From: Nocardia sp. BMG111209
Lineage (GTDB): Bacteria; Actinomycetota; Actinomycetes; Mycobacteriales; Mycobacteriaceae
Direction: 5' to 3'
Length of the DNA: 64,000 nt
Assembly (NCBI RefSeq): GCF_000381925.1
Contig: NZ_KB907307.1
Location: 868,001-932,000, forward strand
The translations under genes and the position numbers were made by a program. A model generated the notes under the pieces. It did not search any database, had not been told where the DNA came from, and was given only the letters and a program-made list of their open reading frames with translations. Shown piece by piece: positions 52,650 through 60,722 of this stretch; positions within the stretch are counted from its first letter, which is position 1; every line of letters starts with the position of its first letter.

Positions 52650-55600
52650 GTGAATCAGCAAGACCACCCCAACCCCGCCGCGCCGCCACCCGGCGACAAC
52701 GCCGACCCGGGCGCCCACACCGCCCGCCCACCCGCACCCGAAACGGTGAAATACGGTGCCGCCCACCAGGACACCGCCCCACCCGCACCGGACCGCCCCA
52801 CCTTCCCGACCCCCGGCGACCTGTCCCAGGGCCCACCCACCCCACCCCCTTTCCCACCCGGCCCCGGCGGCAACCGCCCCCCACAGCCCCCGGGCCCCCC
52901 GCCGTATTCGAACCCGGCCGCACCTGCGCCGAACCACCCCGGTCAGTACCCGCCGGGTCCCGGCGGTAACCGCCCTCCGCTCTCTCCGGGCGCCCCGCCG
53001 CCTTCGAATCCGGGTGCCCCCGCGCCGAATCACCCCGGTCAGTACCCGCCGGGTCCCGGTGGTTACCGCGCTCCGTTGCCTCCGGGTGCCCCGCCGCCTT
53101 CGAACCCGGCTGCCCCCGGGCCGAACCACCCTGGTCAGTACCCGCCGCCCAGTGCCGTTCCGCCTCGTCCGTTCGGCGCGGGACCTGTTCCGCCCCAGTC
53201 CTTCCCGGGCGGCAACCCGGGTTACCCGCCACCGCCGCACGGTGCACCGGGGATGCCGTACCCGCCCCAGGGCGGCCCTGTTCCGCCCCGCCCGTTTTCC
53301 GGTGGCCCCGGTTACCCGCCTCCGCCGGGCGGCCCCGGCATGGTGCCGCCACCACACCCCGGCGGTCCCGCCCCGTCCCAGTACCGGCCCGGCGCGGGTC
53401 CCGTTCCGCCCCAGCCCTTTCCGGGCGGCTACCCCAACCAGCCGCCGCCAGGACCTCCCGGCGCACCCCCGCATCCGGGCTACGCCGCGCCGCCGCAGTA
53501 TCGCCCCGGCGCGGGACCTGTTCCGCCCCAGCCCTTCCCGGGTGGGAACCCTGGCTACCCGCCACCCCCGCCCGGCAGCGCCGGGCCGGGCATGATGCCG
53601 CCACCCCCATCCGGTGGAGCCGGACCGAATGCGATGCAGCCGCCGGGGCCTGCCGGCGCTGGACCGGGTTCGGTGCCGCCCCTACCGGGTGGCGCTGGAC
53701 CGGGTGCGGTGCCGCCGTCCCCGCTGGGTGGTACTGGCTCGGATTCGGCGTCACTGCCTGGTAGCGCTGGGTCGGGATCCGTGCCGCCGCCACTCCTCGG
53801 TGGTGCTGGGTCGGGTTCTGTGCCGCCGCCGCTGCCTGGTGGCGTTGGGCCGGATTCGGCGTCGTCGACCTCGCCGGGTGGCGCTGGGTCGGACTCGACG
53901 CCTCCGCCGCTGCCCACTGGTGCTGGACAGGGTTCGGTGCCCCCGCCGCTGCCCGGTAGTGCAGGGCTGGGTTCTGCGCCTGCATCCGAGAGCACCCGCT
54001 CGGGATCCGTGCCGCCATCCGCACCCGGTAGCGCTGCACCGAGTTCCTCGCTCTCGCTCGGCAATGTCGAGTCGGGTTCGGCACTGCCGCTGCCTGGTCG
54101 TGCTGAGCGGGGATCGCCACTGCCGCAAGGTAGTTCGAACTCCGAGCCGCCGCCGCTGCCGGGTAATGCCGGGTCGGGATCGGTCCCGCCTCCGCTGCCC
54201 GGTGGTGGCCAGGCGCCGCCGCCGCTGCCCGGTGGTGCCGGTGCCGTGCCGCCGCCGCTGCCCGGTCGTGCTGTGTCGGGATCGCCACTGCCACAAGGTA
54301 GTTCGAACTCCGAGCCGCCGCCGCTGCCGGGTAATGCCGGGTCGGGATCGCTCCCGCCCCCGCTGCCCGGTGGTGGGCAGGGGCCGCCGCCGCTTCCCGG
54401 TGGTGCCGGTGCGGTCCCGCCTCCGCTGCCCGGTGGTGGGCAGATGCCGCCGCCGCTGCCCGGTGGTGGCGGGCAGCTGCCGCCTCCGTTGCCGGGTGGT
54501 GGAGTCGGTGTGGCGCAGCAGGTTCCGGGTGGGATGGTTCCGCCGCCGCTGCCGGGGTCCGGGGGCGCGATGATGCCGCCGGTGTTCGGGGGTGTCGGTG
54601 TGGCGATCGGCGTGCCCGTGCCGGTGAACGAGCCGGAGCCCGAGGCGCCGGTGGAGTCGGCGCCGGCGCGGCCGGATCGGGCCATGTTGCACAGCACCGA
54701 GGCCACGCGGACCTATCCGTGTTCGGCGTGCGGTGGGCAGTTGATCTTCGACATCGACAGTCAGAAGTTGCGGTGCCCGAGTTGCGGTAACTACAACGAG
54801 ATCACCGCGCCGCGGGAACCCGTGGTGGCCCGGGATCTACACGAGGCGATGGTGGAGCTGCGGGAGTCGCAGGCCACCACCGAGGGGCCGCAGGTCACCG
54901 GCGAGCGCGAGGTGAAGTGTCAGAGTTGCGGTGGCACAACCACATTCGTCGGCAGCCTCACCGCGACCCGATGCCCCTACTGCGCCACGCCGATTCAGCG
55001 CGACGATGTGCACGATGCGCCCGCGCGGCTGCCCGTGGACGGTGTCGTCCCGTTCCGGGTGAACGAGAAGTATGCGCGGGAGCTGGTCGAGAAGTGGGTG
55101 GCGAAGCGGTGGTTCGCGCCGTCGGCGTTCAAGAAGTACCGGCGGCTGGGGTCGCTGGCCAGCGTCTACCACGCGTATTTCACCTACGACGCGGACACCT
55201 ACAGCTGGTACACCGGTGAACGCGGTGTCGACTATGTCGTCGAATATCGCGACAGTGACGGCGATCTGCAGACCGAGACCCGCACCGAGTGGTATCCGGT
55301 GTCCGGTGAGCTGGGCAACCAGTTCGCCGACATGCCGGCCCTGGCCAACGAGGATCTCGACCACGGCAAGGTGAAGGCGCTGGAGCCGTGGCCGATCCAC
55401 GAGGCGACCGGTTATTCGCCGGAATATCTCGCGGGCCATCTGGCCCGCACCTACGACCGGGACGCCGAGGAGACGTTCCCGGAGGTGAAGGCCGAGATGG
55501 AGGGAATGATCGAGAGTTCCGTCCGCTCGCAGATCGGCGGCGACCGCCAGCGCATCCATTCGCTCCAGTCCAACTGGAACGCGCTGGCGTACAAGCACAT

Positions 55601-55835
55601 TCTGCTGCCGATCTGGCTGCTGACGGTGGTGTACTCGAATCAGCCGTTCCGCGTGTACATCAACGGCCTGACCGGTGAGGTGCAGGGACAGCGGCCGTGG
55701 AGCAAGGTGAAGATCGCGGTCGCGATCGTCGTCGCGGTGCTCGTCGTGGTGCTGGTGCTCGTGGTGTATGCGAAACTGCACGCACACGGCGGCCACCACG
55801 TCAGCCATCCGGTTCGTCCGACCACCAGGCGGTAA
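52650..55835 (+). CDS. Proline-rich membrane protein with twin zinc ribbons (YdjG-like)
   Basis: 1061 residues. Residues 1 to about 670 are low complexity: first Pro/Gly/Tyr repeats (NHPGQYPPGPGG, FPGGNPGYPPPP), then Gly/Ser/Pro repeats with about thirteen exact PPPLPG motifs. Two zinc ribbons follow: CSACGG...CPSCGN from Cys691, and CQSCGG...CPYCAT. A mixed domain of about 250 residues and one C-terminal membrane helix (VAIVVAVLVVVLVLVVYAKL) follow, then a His-rich end. The C-terminal half resembles zinc-ribbon partners of SPFH proteins (B. subtilis YdjG type). GTG start at 52650 has a weak ribosome site. A 168-bp duplication lies inside. Confidence 0.85.
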   Translation: MNQQDHPNPAAPPPGDNADPGAHTARPPAPETVKYGAAHQDTAPPAPDRPTFPTPGDLSQGPPTPPPFPPGPGGNRPPQPPGPPPYSNPAAPAPNHPGQYPPGPGGNRPPLSPGAPPPSNPGAPAPNHPGQYPPGPGGYRAPLPPGAPPPSNPAAPGPNHPGQYPPPSAVPPRPFGAGPVPPQSFPGGNPGYPPPPHGAPGMPYPPQGGPVPPRPFSGGPGYPPPPGGPGMVPPPHPGGPAPSQYRPGAGPVPPQPFPGGYPNQPPPGPPGAPPHPGYAAPPQYRPGAGPVPPQPFPGGNPGYPPPPPGSAGPGMMPPPPSGGAGPNAMQPPGPAGAGPGSVPPLPGGAGPGAVPPSPLGGTGSDSASLPGSAGSGSVPPPLLGGAGSGSVPPPLPGGVGPDSASSTSPGGAGSDSTPPPLPTGAGQGSVPPPLPGSAGLGSAPASESTRSGSVPPSAPGSAAPSSSLSLGNVESGSALPLPGRAERGSPLPQGSSNSEPPPLPGNAGSGSVPPPLPGGGQAPPPLPGGAGAVPPPLPGRAVSGSPLPQGSSNSEPPPLPGNAGSGSLPPPLPGGGQGPPPLPGGAGAVPPPLPGGGQMPPPLPGGGGQLPPPLPGGGVGVAQQVPGGMVPPPLPGSGGAMMPPVFGGVGVAIGVPVPVNEPEPEAPVESAPARPDRAMLHSTEATRTYPCSACGGQLIFDIDSQKLRCPSCGNYNEITAPREPVVARDLHEAMVELRESQATTEGPQVTGEREVKCQSCGGTTTFVGSLTATRCPYCATPIQRDDVHDAPARLPVDGVVPFRVNEKYARELVEKWVAKRWFAPSAFKKYRRLGSLASVYHAYFTYDADTYSWYTGERGVDYVVEYRDSDGDLQTETRTEWYPVSGELGNQFADMPALANEDLDHGKVKALEPWPIHEATGYSPEYLAGHLARTYDRDAEETFPEVKAEMEGMIESSVRSQIGGDRQRIHSLQSNWNALAYKHILLPIWLLTVVYSNQPFRVYINGLTGEVQGQRPWSKVKIAVAIVVAVLVVVLVLVVYAKLHAHGGHHVSHPVRPTTRR
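54121..54457 (+). repeat. 168-bp tandem duplication in the proline-rich region
   Basis: TAGTTCGAAC at 54131 and again at 54299 marks two near-identical units with a 168-bp (56-codon) period. Each encodes SPLPQGSSNSEPPPLPGNAG and the following PPPLPG units. The few differences are mostly synonymous, so the duplication is recent and in frame. Confidence 0.8.
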
Positions 55836-55838
55836 TCC

Positions 55839-56345
55839 ATGATCTTCCTGCTGATCCTGCTCGCACTGGTGGTGATCGTCGGCGGTGTGATCGCGATCCT
55901 GGCGGTGGTCACCGCCGGCCAGCGGCGCGCGATGGCCGACGAGAACGAGGTGATCCCGGGCACTCCCACCCGGGCGCCGGCCTCGTGGGCCCGGTCGCAC
56001 GATACGGAGGCCAAACTGCATCGCCGCCTGCGCGACGCCATGTCGGCCCTGCACGCCGTCGCCGCCTACGACACGGCGGCGAGCCTGTCGATGCGCTCGG
56101 GCCTGGAACAGTCGGCACTGGCGGTGGACCATCACCTGGTCGCGGTGGCCGCCCTGCCGCGGCCGCACCGCGAGTGTCAGCTCCCGGAGGTCACCCGCGC
56201 GGTGGAGACGATCGAGGCCGGTGTCGCCGACTACACCACGGCCACAACCAAACCCGATCTCAGCGCCCTCGAGGCGGACCTGAGCGCCGTCCAGTCCCGC
56301 CTGGACGCGGTCACCCAGATCCGCCGCACCCTCGACGCGAACTGA
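55839..56345 (+). CDS. Small membrane-anchored helical protein
   Basis: 168 residues. N-terminal membrane helix (IFLLILLALVVIVGGVIAIL), then a soluble domain that looks all-helical: EAKLHRRLRDAMSALHAVAA and LEADLSAVQSRLDAVTQIRR. The size and topology recall LemA-like or PspA-associated proteins, but I see no family match. It begins 3 nt after the zinc-ribbon gene and is certainly co-translated with it; a terminator hairpin follows immediately. Probably the third component of the SPFH/zinc-ribbon complex. Confidence 0.78.
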   Translation: MIFLLILLALVVIVGGVIAILAVVTAGQRRAMADENEVIPGTPTRAPASWARSHDTEAKLHRRLRDAMSALHAVAAYDTAASLSMRSGLEQSALAVDHHLVAVAALPRPHRECQLPEVTRAVETIEAGVADYTTATTKPDLSALEADLSAVQSRLDAVTQIRRTLDAN

Positions 56346-56346
56346 A

Positions 56347-56381
56347 CCGCGGGCGCACCGGTATCCCCGGTGCGCCTGCGG
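56347..56381 (+). terminator. Terminator of the SPFH/zinc-ribbon cluster
   Basis: CCGCGGGCGCACCGG (56347-56361) pairs with CCGGTGCGCCTGCGG (56367-56381) with one mismatch and a 5-nt loop, followed by GTTTC. It starts 2 nt after the stop codon at 56345. The rest of the 56382-56568 gap holds no gene. Confidence 0.8.
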
Positions 56382-56568
56382 GTTTCGAATCGAACACCGC
56401 TCACCGAATCCCGGACTGCCAGGCAGTGCCGGGTATTCGGCTGCGTCCCCTGCGTAAGGCATCGTGAGATTCTCGGAAACCTGTATGCCATCCAGATACC
56501 AACAAGTATCTTGAGGGGGATTCGGTCGCCGATGCGGGTGCGGACCGGCGGAGTAGGAGGGCGGCGTC

Positions 56569-57756
56569 ATGAGCGACCTGTCGGAACAGCAGGAAGCCGG
56601 CCGGTCCGCGACCGGCACGGTTGCCGCGCCGGCCGGACCGGATGATTCGGCGGTCCGGCCGGTCAGGGTGTGGGCGGTCATCGGCGGTGTGCTGCTGGCG
56701 TTCCAGCTGTACGTCTGGATCCGCTGGCTGACCGGCCCGTATTTCCACTCGGCGCCCTCGGGGCCGGACGATCCGCCGCTGTACATGAAGGTGCCGCTGG
56801 TGGCGAACGCGGTCCTCGCCTGGATCGGACTGCCGTTCGCCGTGTGGTGGTTCATCATCCGGCCGTGGCGGCGTGAGCGGCGGATCACGCTCGACGGCAT
56901 GATCATGGTGTCGCTGGGCCTGATGTTCTTCCAGGACCCGCTGCTCAACTATCTGAACACCTGGTGCACCTACAACACGTGGATGCCGAACCGGGGTTCG
57001 TGGTCGTCGAACATCCCCGGGTGGGTGTCGCCGGAAGTGCCGGGCCATCAGGTCGTGGAACCGCTGCTGACCAATGTGCCTGGCTACTCGTTCGGCAATC
57101 TGCTGTTCGTCATGGTCGGCTGCGCGGTGATGCGCGCGGTCAAATCACGCCGGCCCGGTCTGAGCAATGCCCGATTGATCGGTGTGATCTTCGTTTTCAA
57201 TTTCCTGATCGACTTCGTGCTGGAGGGCCTGATCTATCTGCCGACCGGGTTCTACATCTATCCCGGGGCCATCCGCGCGCTGTCGGTGAACGCCGGCACC
57301 TATTACCAGTGGCCGGTCTACGAGGGCGTGATGTGGGGCGGGGTGCTCACGGCGCTGTGCTGTCTGCGCTATTTCACCGACGACCGGGGCCGCACCATCG
57401 CCGAACGCGGCCTCGACCACGTCCGGGGCGGATTCGCCAAGGTGCAGGCGACGCGCTTCCTGGCGATCTTCGCCGCGGTGAGCGCCTGCTTCTTCTGCTG
57501 CTACAACCTTCCCGCGCAATGGTTCGCGATGCATGCCGATCCGTGGCCGGCCGATGTCCGGCAGCGGTCCTATTTCACCGGCGGCATCTGCGGCGACGGA
57601 ACCGATCAACCCTGTCCCGATCCGATTCTGCCGATGCCCACGAAACGCTCCGGCCATATCGATACCGACGGCCGGCTGGTCCTGCCCGCCGGGGCGGAAC
57701 TGCCGAGAACGGTTCCCACGGCACCGCAATCCGGCCGGGATCCGGGAAGTCGGTGA
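56569..57756 (+). CDS. AveC-like integral membrane protein
   Basis: 395 residues with about seven membrane helices. Features: WIRWLTGPYFHSAPSGPDDP, the loop FQDPLLNYLNTWCTYN, and IDFVLEGLIYLPTGFYIYPG. This matches the family annotated as spirocyclase AveC after the avermectin protein. Mycobacteria and nocardiae carry several such genes outside any polyketide cluster, and none is near here, so the activity is unknown. Acidic and Tyr/Trp-rich loops conserved in the family may form the active site. GTAGGAGGGCGGC before the ATG gives a good ribosome site. Confidence 0.85.
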   Translation: MSDLSEQQEAGRSATGTVAAPAGPDDSAVRPVRVWAVIGGVLLAFQLYVWIRWLTGPYFHSAPSGPDDPPLYMKVPLVANAVLAWIGLPFAVWWFIIRPWRRERRITLDGMIMVSLGLMFFQDPLLNYLNTWCTYNTWMPNRGSWSSNIPGWVSPEVPGHQVVEPLLTNVPGYSFGNLLFVMVGCAVMRAVKSRRPGLSNARLIGVIFVFNFLIDFVLEGLIYLPTGFYIYPGAIRALSVNAGTYYQWPVYEGVMWGGVLTALCCLRYFTDDRGRTIAERGLDHVRGGFAKVQATRFLAIFAAVSACFFCCYNLPAQWFAMHADPWPADVRQRSYFTGGICGDGTDQPCPDPILPMPTKRSGHIDTDGRLVLPAGAELPRTVPTAPQSGRDPGSR

Positions 57757-57823
57757 GTACGAGGGCAATTCACCGTCCCGCCGATTACCGTCCCGCCGAT
57801 TCCGGAACGCCGTCCGCTCCGGC

Positions 57824-58636
57824 TCAGGGCCGCACGCCGCACACGACGGTCGCCCCGAGTTCCTCGGACTCCAGCACATTCGGCGTAAGTCCGTGACCCG
57901 CAAAGATTTCCACCGCGACCGCGGCCTGCTCCTCGCCGGTCTCGACGAAGACACCTCCGCCGGGCGCCAGCCAGTCGCCCGCCGCGGCGGCCACCCGGCG
58001 GATCACGTCCAGCCCGTCGGCGCCGCCGTCGAGCGCGGTGCGGGGCTCGTGGTCGCGGGCCTCCGGCGGCATGTGCGCGATCGCCTCCGTCGGCACATAG
58101 GGCGTGTTGGCCAGCAACAGCTCGACCCGCCCGGCGAGCCCGGCCGGTAGCGGTGCGAACAGGTCGCCGCAGCACACCTCCGCACCGAACGGGGCGAGAT
58201 TGGTGCGCGCGCAGGCCGCCGCGGCCGGTTCGAGATCGGTGGCGGTGAGCGCCACGCCGATGCCCGCGGCCCGCAGTTCGGTACCCACCGCGAGCCCGAG
58301 AGCGCCACAGCCGCAACACATGTCGAGCACCACACAGTCGCGCGGCGACCCGGTGCGCCGGTGCGCGAGGGCCAGCGCGACGGCCTGCTCGACCAGATAT
58401 CCGGTGCGCTGGCGCGGCACGAACACCCCCGGCGTCACCGCGACCCGCAACCCGCGGAACTCCGTCCAGCCCAGCAGATGTTCCAGTGGCTGCCCGGAAA
58501 CCCGTTGCGCCACAATCGATTCCAACTCATCGGCGGAGGCGGCCGCCGCGGTCAGCAGGGCCGCCTCCTCCTCGGCGAAGACACAGCCCGCCGCGCGCAG
58601 CCGCGCGACGAGCAGCTGTGGATCCGTTGCTGTCAC
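57824..58636 (-). CDS. Putative protein N5-glutamine methyltransferase (PrmC/HemK-like)
   Basis: 270 residues. SAM-binding VVLDMCCGCGALGLAVG and the substrate motif NTPYVP (177-182), a variant of the canonical NPPY. N-terminal segment SGQPLEHLLGWTEFRGLRV and VPRQRT (73-78) match PrmC. It is shorter than true PrmC, and the NTPY substitution suggests a paralog methylating a Gln in another protein rather than release factors. Cys-rich near the SAM site (C107, C108, C110). Its start codon is followed on the minus strand by a short gap to the YdcF gene. Confidence 0.85.
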   Translation of the reverse strand: MTATDPQLLVARLRAAGCVFAEEEAALLTAAAASADELESIVAQRVSGQPLEHLLGWTEFRGLRVAVTPGVFVPRQRTGYLVEQAVALALAHRRTGSPRDCVVLDMCCGCGALGLAVGTELRAAGIGVALTATDLEPAAAACARTNLAPFGAEVCCGDLFAPLPAGLAGRVELLLANTPYVPTEAIAHMPPEARDHEPRTALDGGADGLDVIRRVAAAAGDWLAPGGGVFVETGEEQAAVAVEIFAGHGLTPNVLESEELGATVVCGVRP

Positions 58637-58667
58637 CCGCCCATTGTCGACGGGCGTGACCGGTGGC

Positions 58668-59549
58668 CTACCGGCCGGGGGGCAACATCATGACCCGGCT
58701 GGCATCGATGTAGATGCCGCGCTGGGCCGGCCGGGGCGGGGGCATCAGCTGGTTCACCCACTGATCGGTCGAGGTCATCGCCCCGACCACGTGCATACCG
58801 GCGGTGATGAAATCGGCCACCGCGCGGCGGATGTGGTTGGGGGAGGTCACCAGCACCGCGTTGTCGGCCCCGGCGCCGTGCAGCAACTGGGTGCTGAACA
58901 GCGCGTTCTGCACCGTCGATCCGGCGCGGTCCTCGACCAGCACCCGCTCGGCGGGCAGGCCGTGGCCGATCAACCAGCCGGCCATGGCCGCGGCCTCCGG
59001 GACGCCGTTCTGCGGATTACCGCCCGTCACCACGACCGGCGCCCAGGGTGCGGCGATCGCCTGCAACCAGGCCGCCTCCAGCCGGTCCACGAGTTCGTCG
59101 CGCAGACTGCCGTCGGGGAGCAGCCCGTAGCCGAGCACCACGATTCCGGTGCGGTCGCCGACCAGCGCCGGCAGCGGCATCGGCACGGTCGCGACCGCGG
59201 CGACGACGGCGCCGAGCATATTGCGCGTCCCCGCGGCGGTGCCGGGATCGACGGCGTCGAGCCGGTGCAGGGCGACCTCGCGGGTGATCATGTCGCCGGT
59301 GTAGTCGGACCAGATCGCCTGCAGGGCCAGCGCCTGCGCGTCGTCGGGCGATTCGTCGAGCAGCCGGCGTAGATCGTCGAGGCCGGCGCCGTCCTGGCCG
59401 TTCATGAAGTGGGATTGCGCGGAGTTGTAGAGATCCGCCGGGTCCGCGGCGGCGACCGCGGTGCCGAATACGGCCGGGCCGGTCGCCGCGAGGGCGAGGG
59501 TGGCGAAGGTCATCGCGGCCAGATTCTTGACGCGCGTTGCGAGAGTCAC
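58668..59549 (-). CDS. YdcF-family (DUF218) secreted or anchored protein
   Basis: 293 residues from GTG 59549. N-terminal signal peptide (core MTFATLALAATGPAVFGTAV), a short TPR-like region (LYNSAQSHFMNGQDGAGLDDL), then the DUF218 domain: IVVLGYGLLPDGSLRDELVD, VVVTGGNPQNG, ERVLVEDRAGSTVQNA and VLVTSPNHIRRA. DUF218 proteins include SanA and YdcF, with roles in envelope integrity. The Glu/Asp and Asn residues of the fold are conserved. AAAGAGG precedes the start. Confidence 0.85.
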   Translation of the reverse strand: MTLATRVKNLAAMTFATLALAATGPAVFGTAVAAADPADLYNSAQSHFMNGQDGAGLDDLRRLLDESPDDAQALALQAIWSDYTGDMITREVALHRLDAVDPGTAAGTRNMLGAVVAAVATVPMPLPALVGDRTGIVVLGYGLLPDGSLRDELVDRLEAAWLQAIAAPWAPVVVTGGNPQNGVPEAAAMAGWLIGHGLPAERVLVEDRAGSTVQNALFSTQLLHGAGADNAVLVTSPNHIRRAVADFITAGMHVVGAMTSTDQWVNQLMPPPRPAQRGIYIDASRVMMLPPGR

Positions 59550-59734
59550 AGGTCGACCTCTTTCTGACGAATGGGTCACGCCATGTGTTGCTGTCGGTTG
59601 TCTGCCGGACCGACCGAACCACGATACGGCCCAGATACCGGGCCGTCCGGCATTCCGCCACGGAGATTCACTGCAAACTTGCACTCGATGCGCACATCCG
59701 GTGCGCTGCGCGCGGACCGCGGGGCCGCGCCCGA

Positions 59735-59740
59735 TAGGGT
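59735..59740 (+). promoter_or_regulatory. Candidate -10 box for leaderless folD
   Basis: TAGGGT ends 7 nt before the GTG start of folD; no ribosome site lies between. The transcript would start at or next to the GTG. Confidence 0.4.
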
Positions 59741-59747
59741 TTCGGAC

Positions 59748-60620
59748 GTGGACACGACTTCGCTATCCGGTAAGGAACTCGCCGCCGCCGTCAACGCCGA
59801 TACCAAGGAGCGCGCCGCCGCCCTCGCCGCGCGGGGCGCCGCGCCGCGGCTGGCGCTGGTGGTGGCCAACGACGACCCGGCCAGCGGCTGGTATGTGAAA
59901 TCGCTGGAGCGCGCCGCCGCGCGGCTCGGAATCGAAAGCACCACAACGAATCTCAGCGTCACCGCGAGCGCCGAGGAGATCAAGGCGGCGCTGCGCGCGC
60001 TCGGCGCCGACCCCGCGGTCGACGCGGTCATGTTGCAGACCCCGCTGCCGCCCGGGGTGACCCTGGCCGCGGTGAGCTCCGAGATCCCCGCGGTCAAGGA
60101 CGTCGACGGGGTGAGCCCACTGTCGCTGGGCCTGCTGGCCACCGGCCTGCCCGGTTTCCCGCCGGCGACCGCGGAGGCGGTGGTGGAACTGGCGAAGTTC
60201 CACGACATTCCGCTCGCCGGAAGGCATGTCGCGGTCGTGGGCCGCTCCAACGTGGTGGGCAAGCCGCTGGCGCAGTTGTTGCTGGCCGAGAACGCGACCG
60301 TGACCGTCTGTCACTCCCGCACCACCGACCTGCCGGCGGTGACCTCCGCCGCCGATGTCGTGGTGGCCGCGGTCGGCCGGGCCGGCCTGATCACGGGCGC
60401 GCACGTGCGCGAGGGTGCGGTCGTCATCGACGTCGGCACCAACGAGGGCCCCGACGGCAGCATCGTCGGCGATGTCGACGCGGATTCGGTGCGCGGCCGG
60501 GCCGCGGCGCTGAGCCCGGTGCCCGGCGGGGTCGGCCCGGTCACCACCGCGCTGCTGATGCGGCACGTGGCCGAGGCCGCCGAGCACGCCCGGCACGACA
60601 AGGCGAACGGCCGGGGCTGA
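59748..60620 (+). CDS. folD: Methylenetetrahydrofolate dehydrogenase/cyclohydrolase
   Basis: 290 residues. Bifunctional one-carbon enzyme interconverting methylene-, methenyl- and formyl-tetrahydrofolate. Signatures: GWYVKSLERAAARLGIES (with the substrate Tyr/Lys pair), VDGVSPLSLGLL, VVGRSNVVGKPLAQLLL (Rossmann) and PVPGGVGPVTTALLM. The GTG start at 59748 gives the family length and lies 7 nt after a -10-like box. FolD and the cyclodeaminase gene 1.2 kb away both act on methenyl-tetrahydrofolate. Confidence 0.95.
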   Translation: MDTTSLSGKELAAAVNADTKERAAALAARGAAPRLALVVANDDPASGWYVKSLERAAARLGIESTTTNLSVTASAEEIKAALRALGADPAVDAVMLQTPLPPGVTLAAVSSEIPAVKDVDGVSPLSLGLLATGLPGFPPATAEAVVELAKFHDIPLAGRHVAVVGRSNVVGKPLAQLLLAENATVTVCHSRTTDLPAVTSAADVVVAAVGRAGLITGAHVREGAVVIDVGTNEGPDGSIVGDVDADSVRGRAAALSPVPGGVGPVTTALLMRHVAEAAEHARHDKANGRG

Positions 60621-60677
60621 TCGAACCGGCGGCCCGGGGTCGATCATGCGAACGGTTCGAGGCCGACCACGCGAAAA

Positions 60678-60703
60678 GCCCGGCGGCCGTAGGGCATCCG
60701 GGC
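60678..60703 (-). terminator. Terminator of the L,D-transpeptidase gene
   Basis: On the minus strand GCCCGG (complement of 60698-60703) pairs with CCGGGC (complement of 60678-60683) over 14 nt, followed by TTTT. It lies 20 nt past the stop of the gene at 60723. The stem is short (6 bp). Confidence 0.5.
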
Positions 60704-60722
60704 CTTGCGTGGTGCGCCGCAC

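Noticed and set aside
52650..54660. Proline-rich region considered as a PE/PPE-type or elastin-like surface protein
   Set aside because: There is no signal peptide, and the same frame continues into cytoplasmic-type zinc ribbons and a C-terminal membrane helix.
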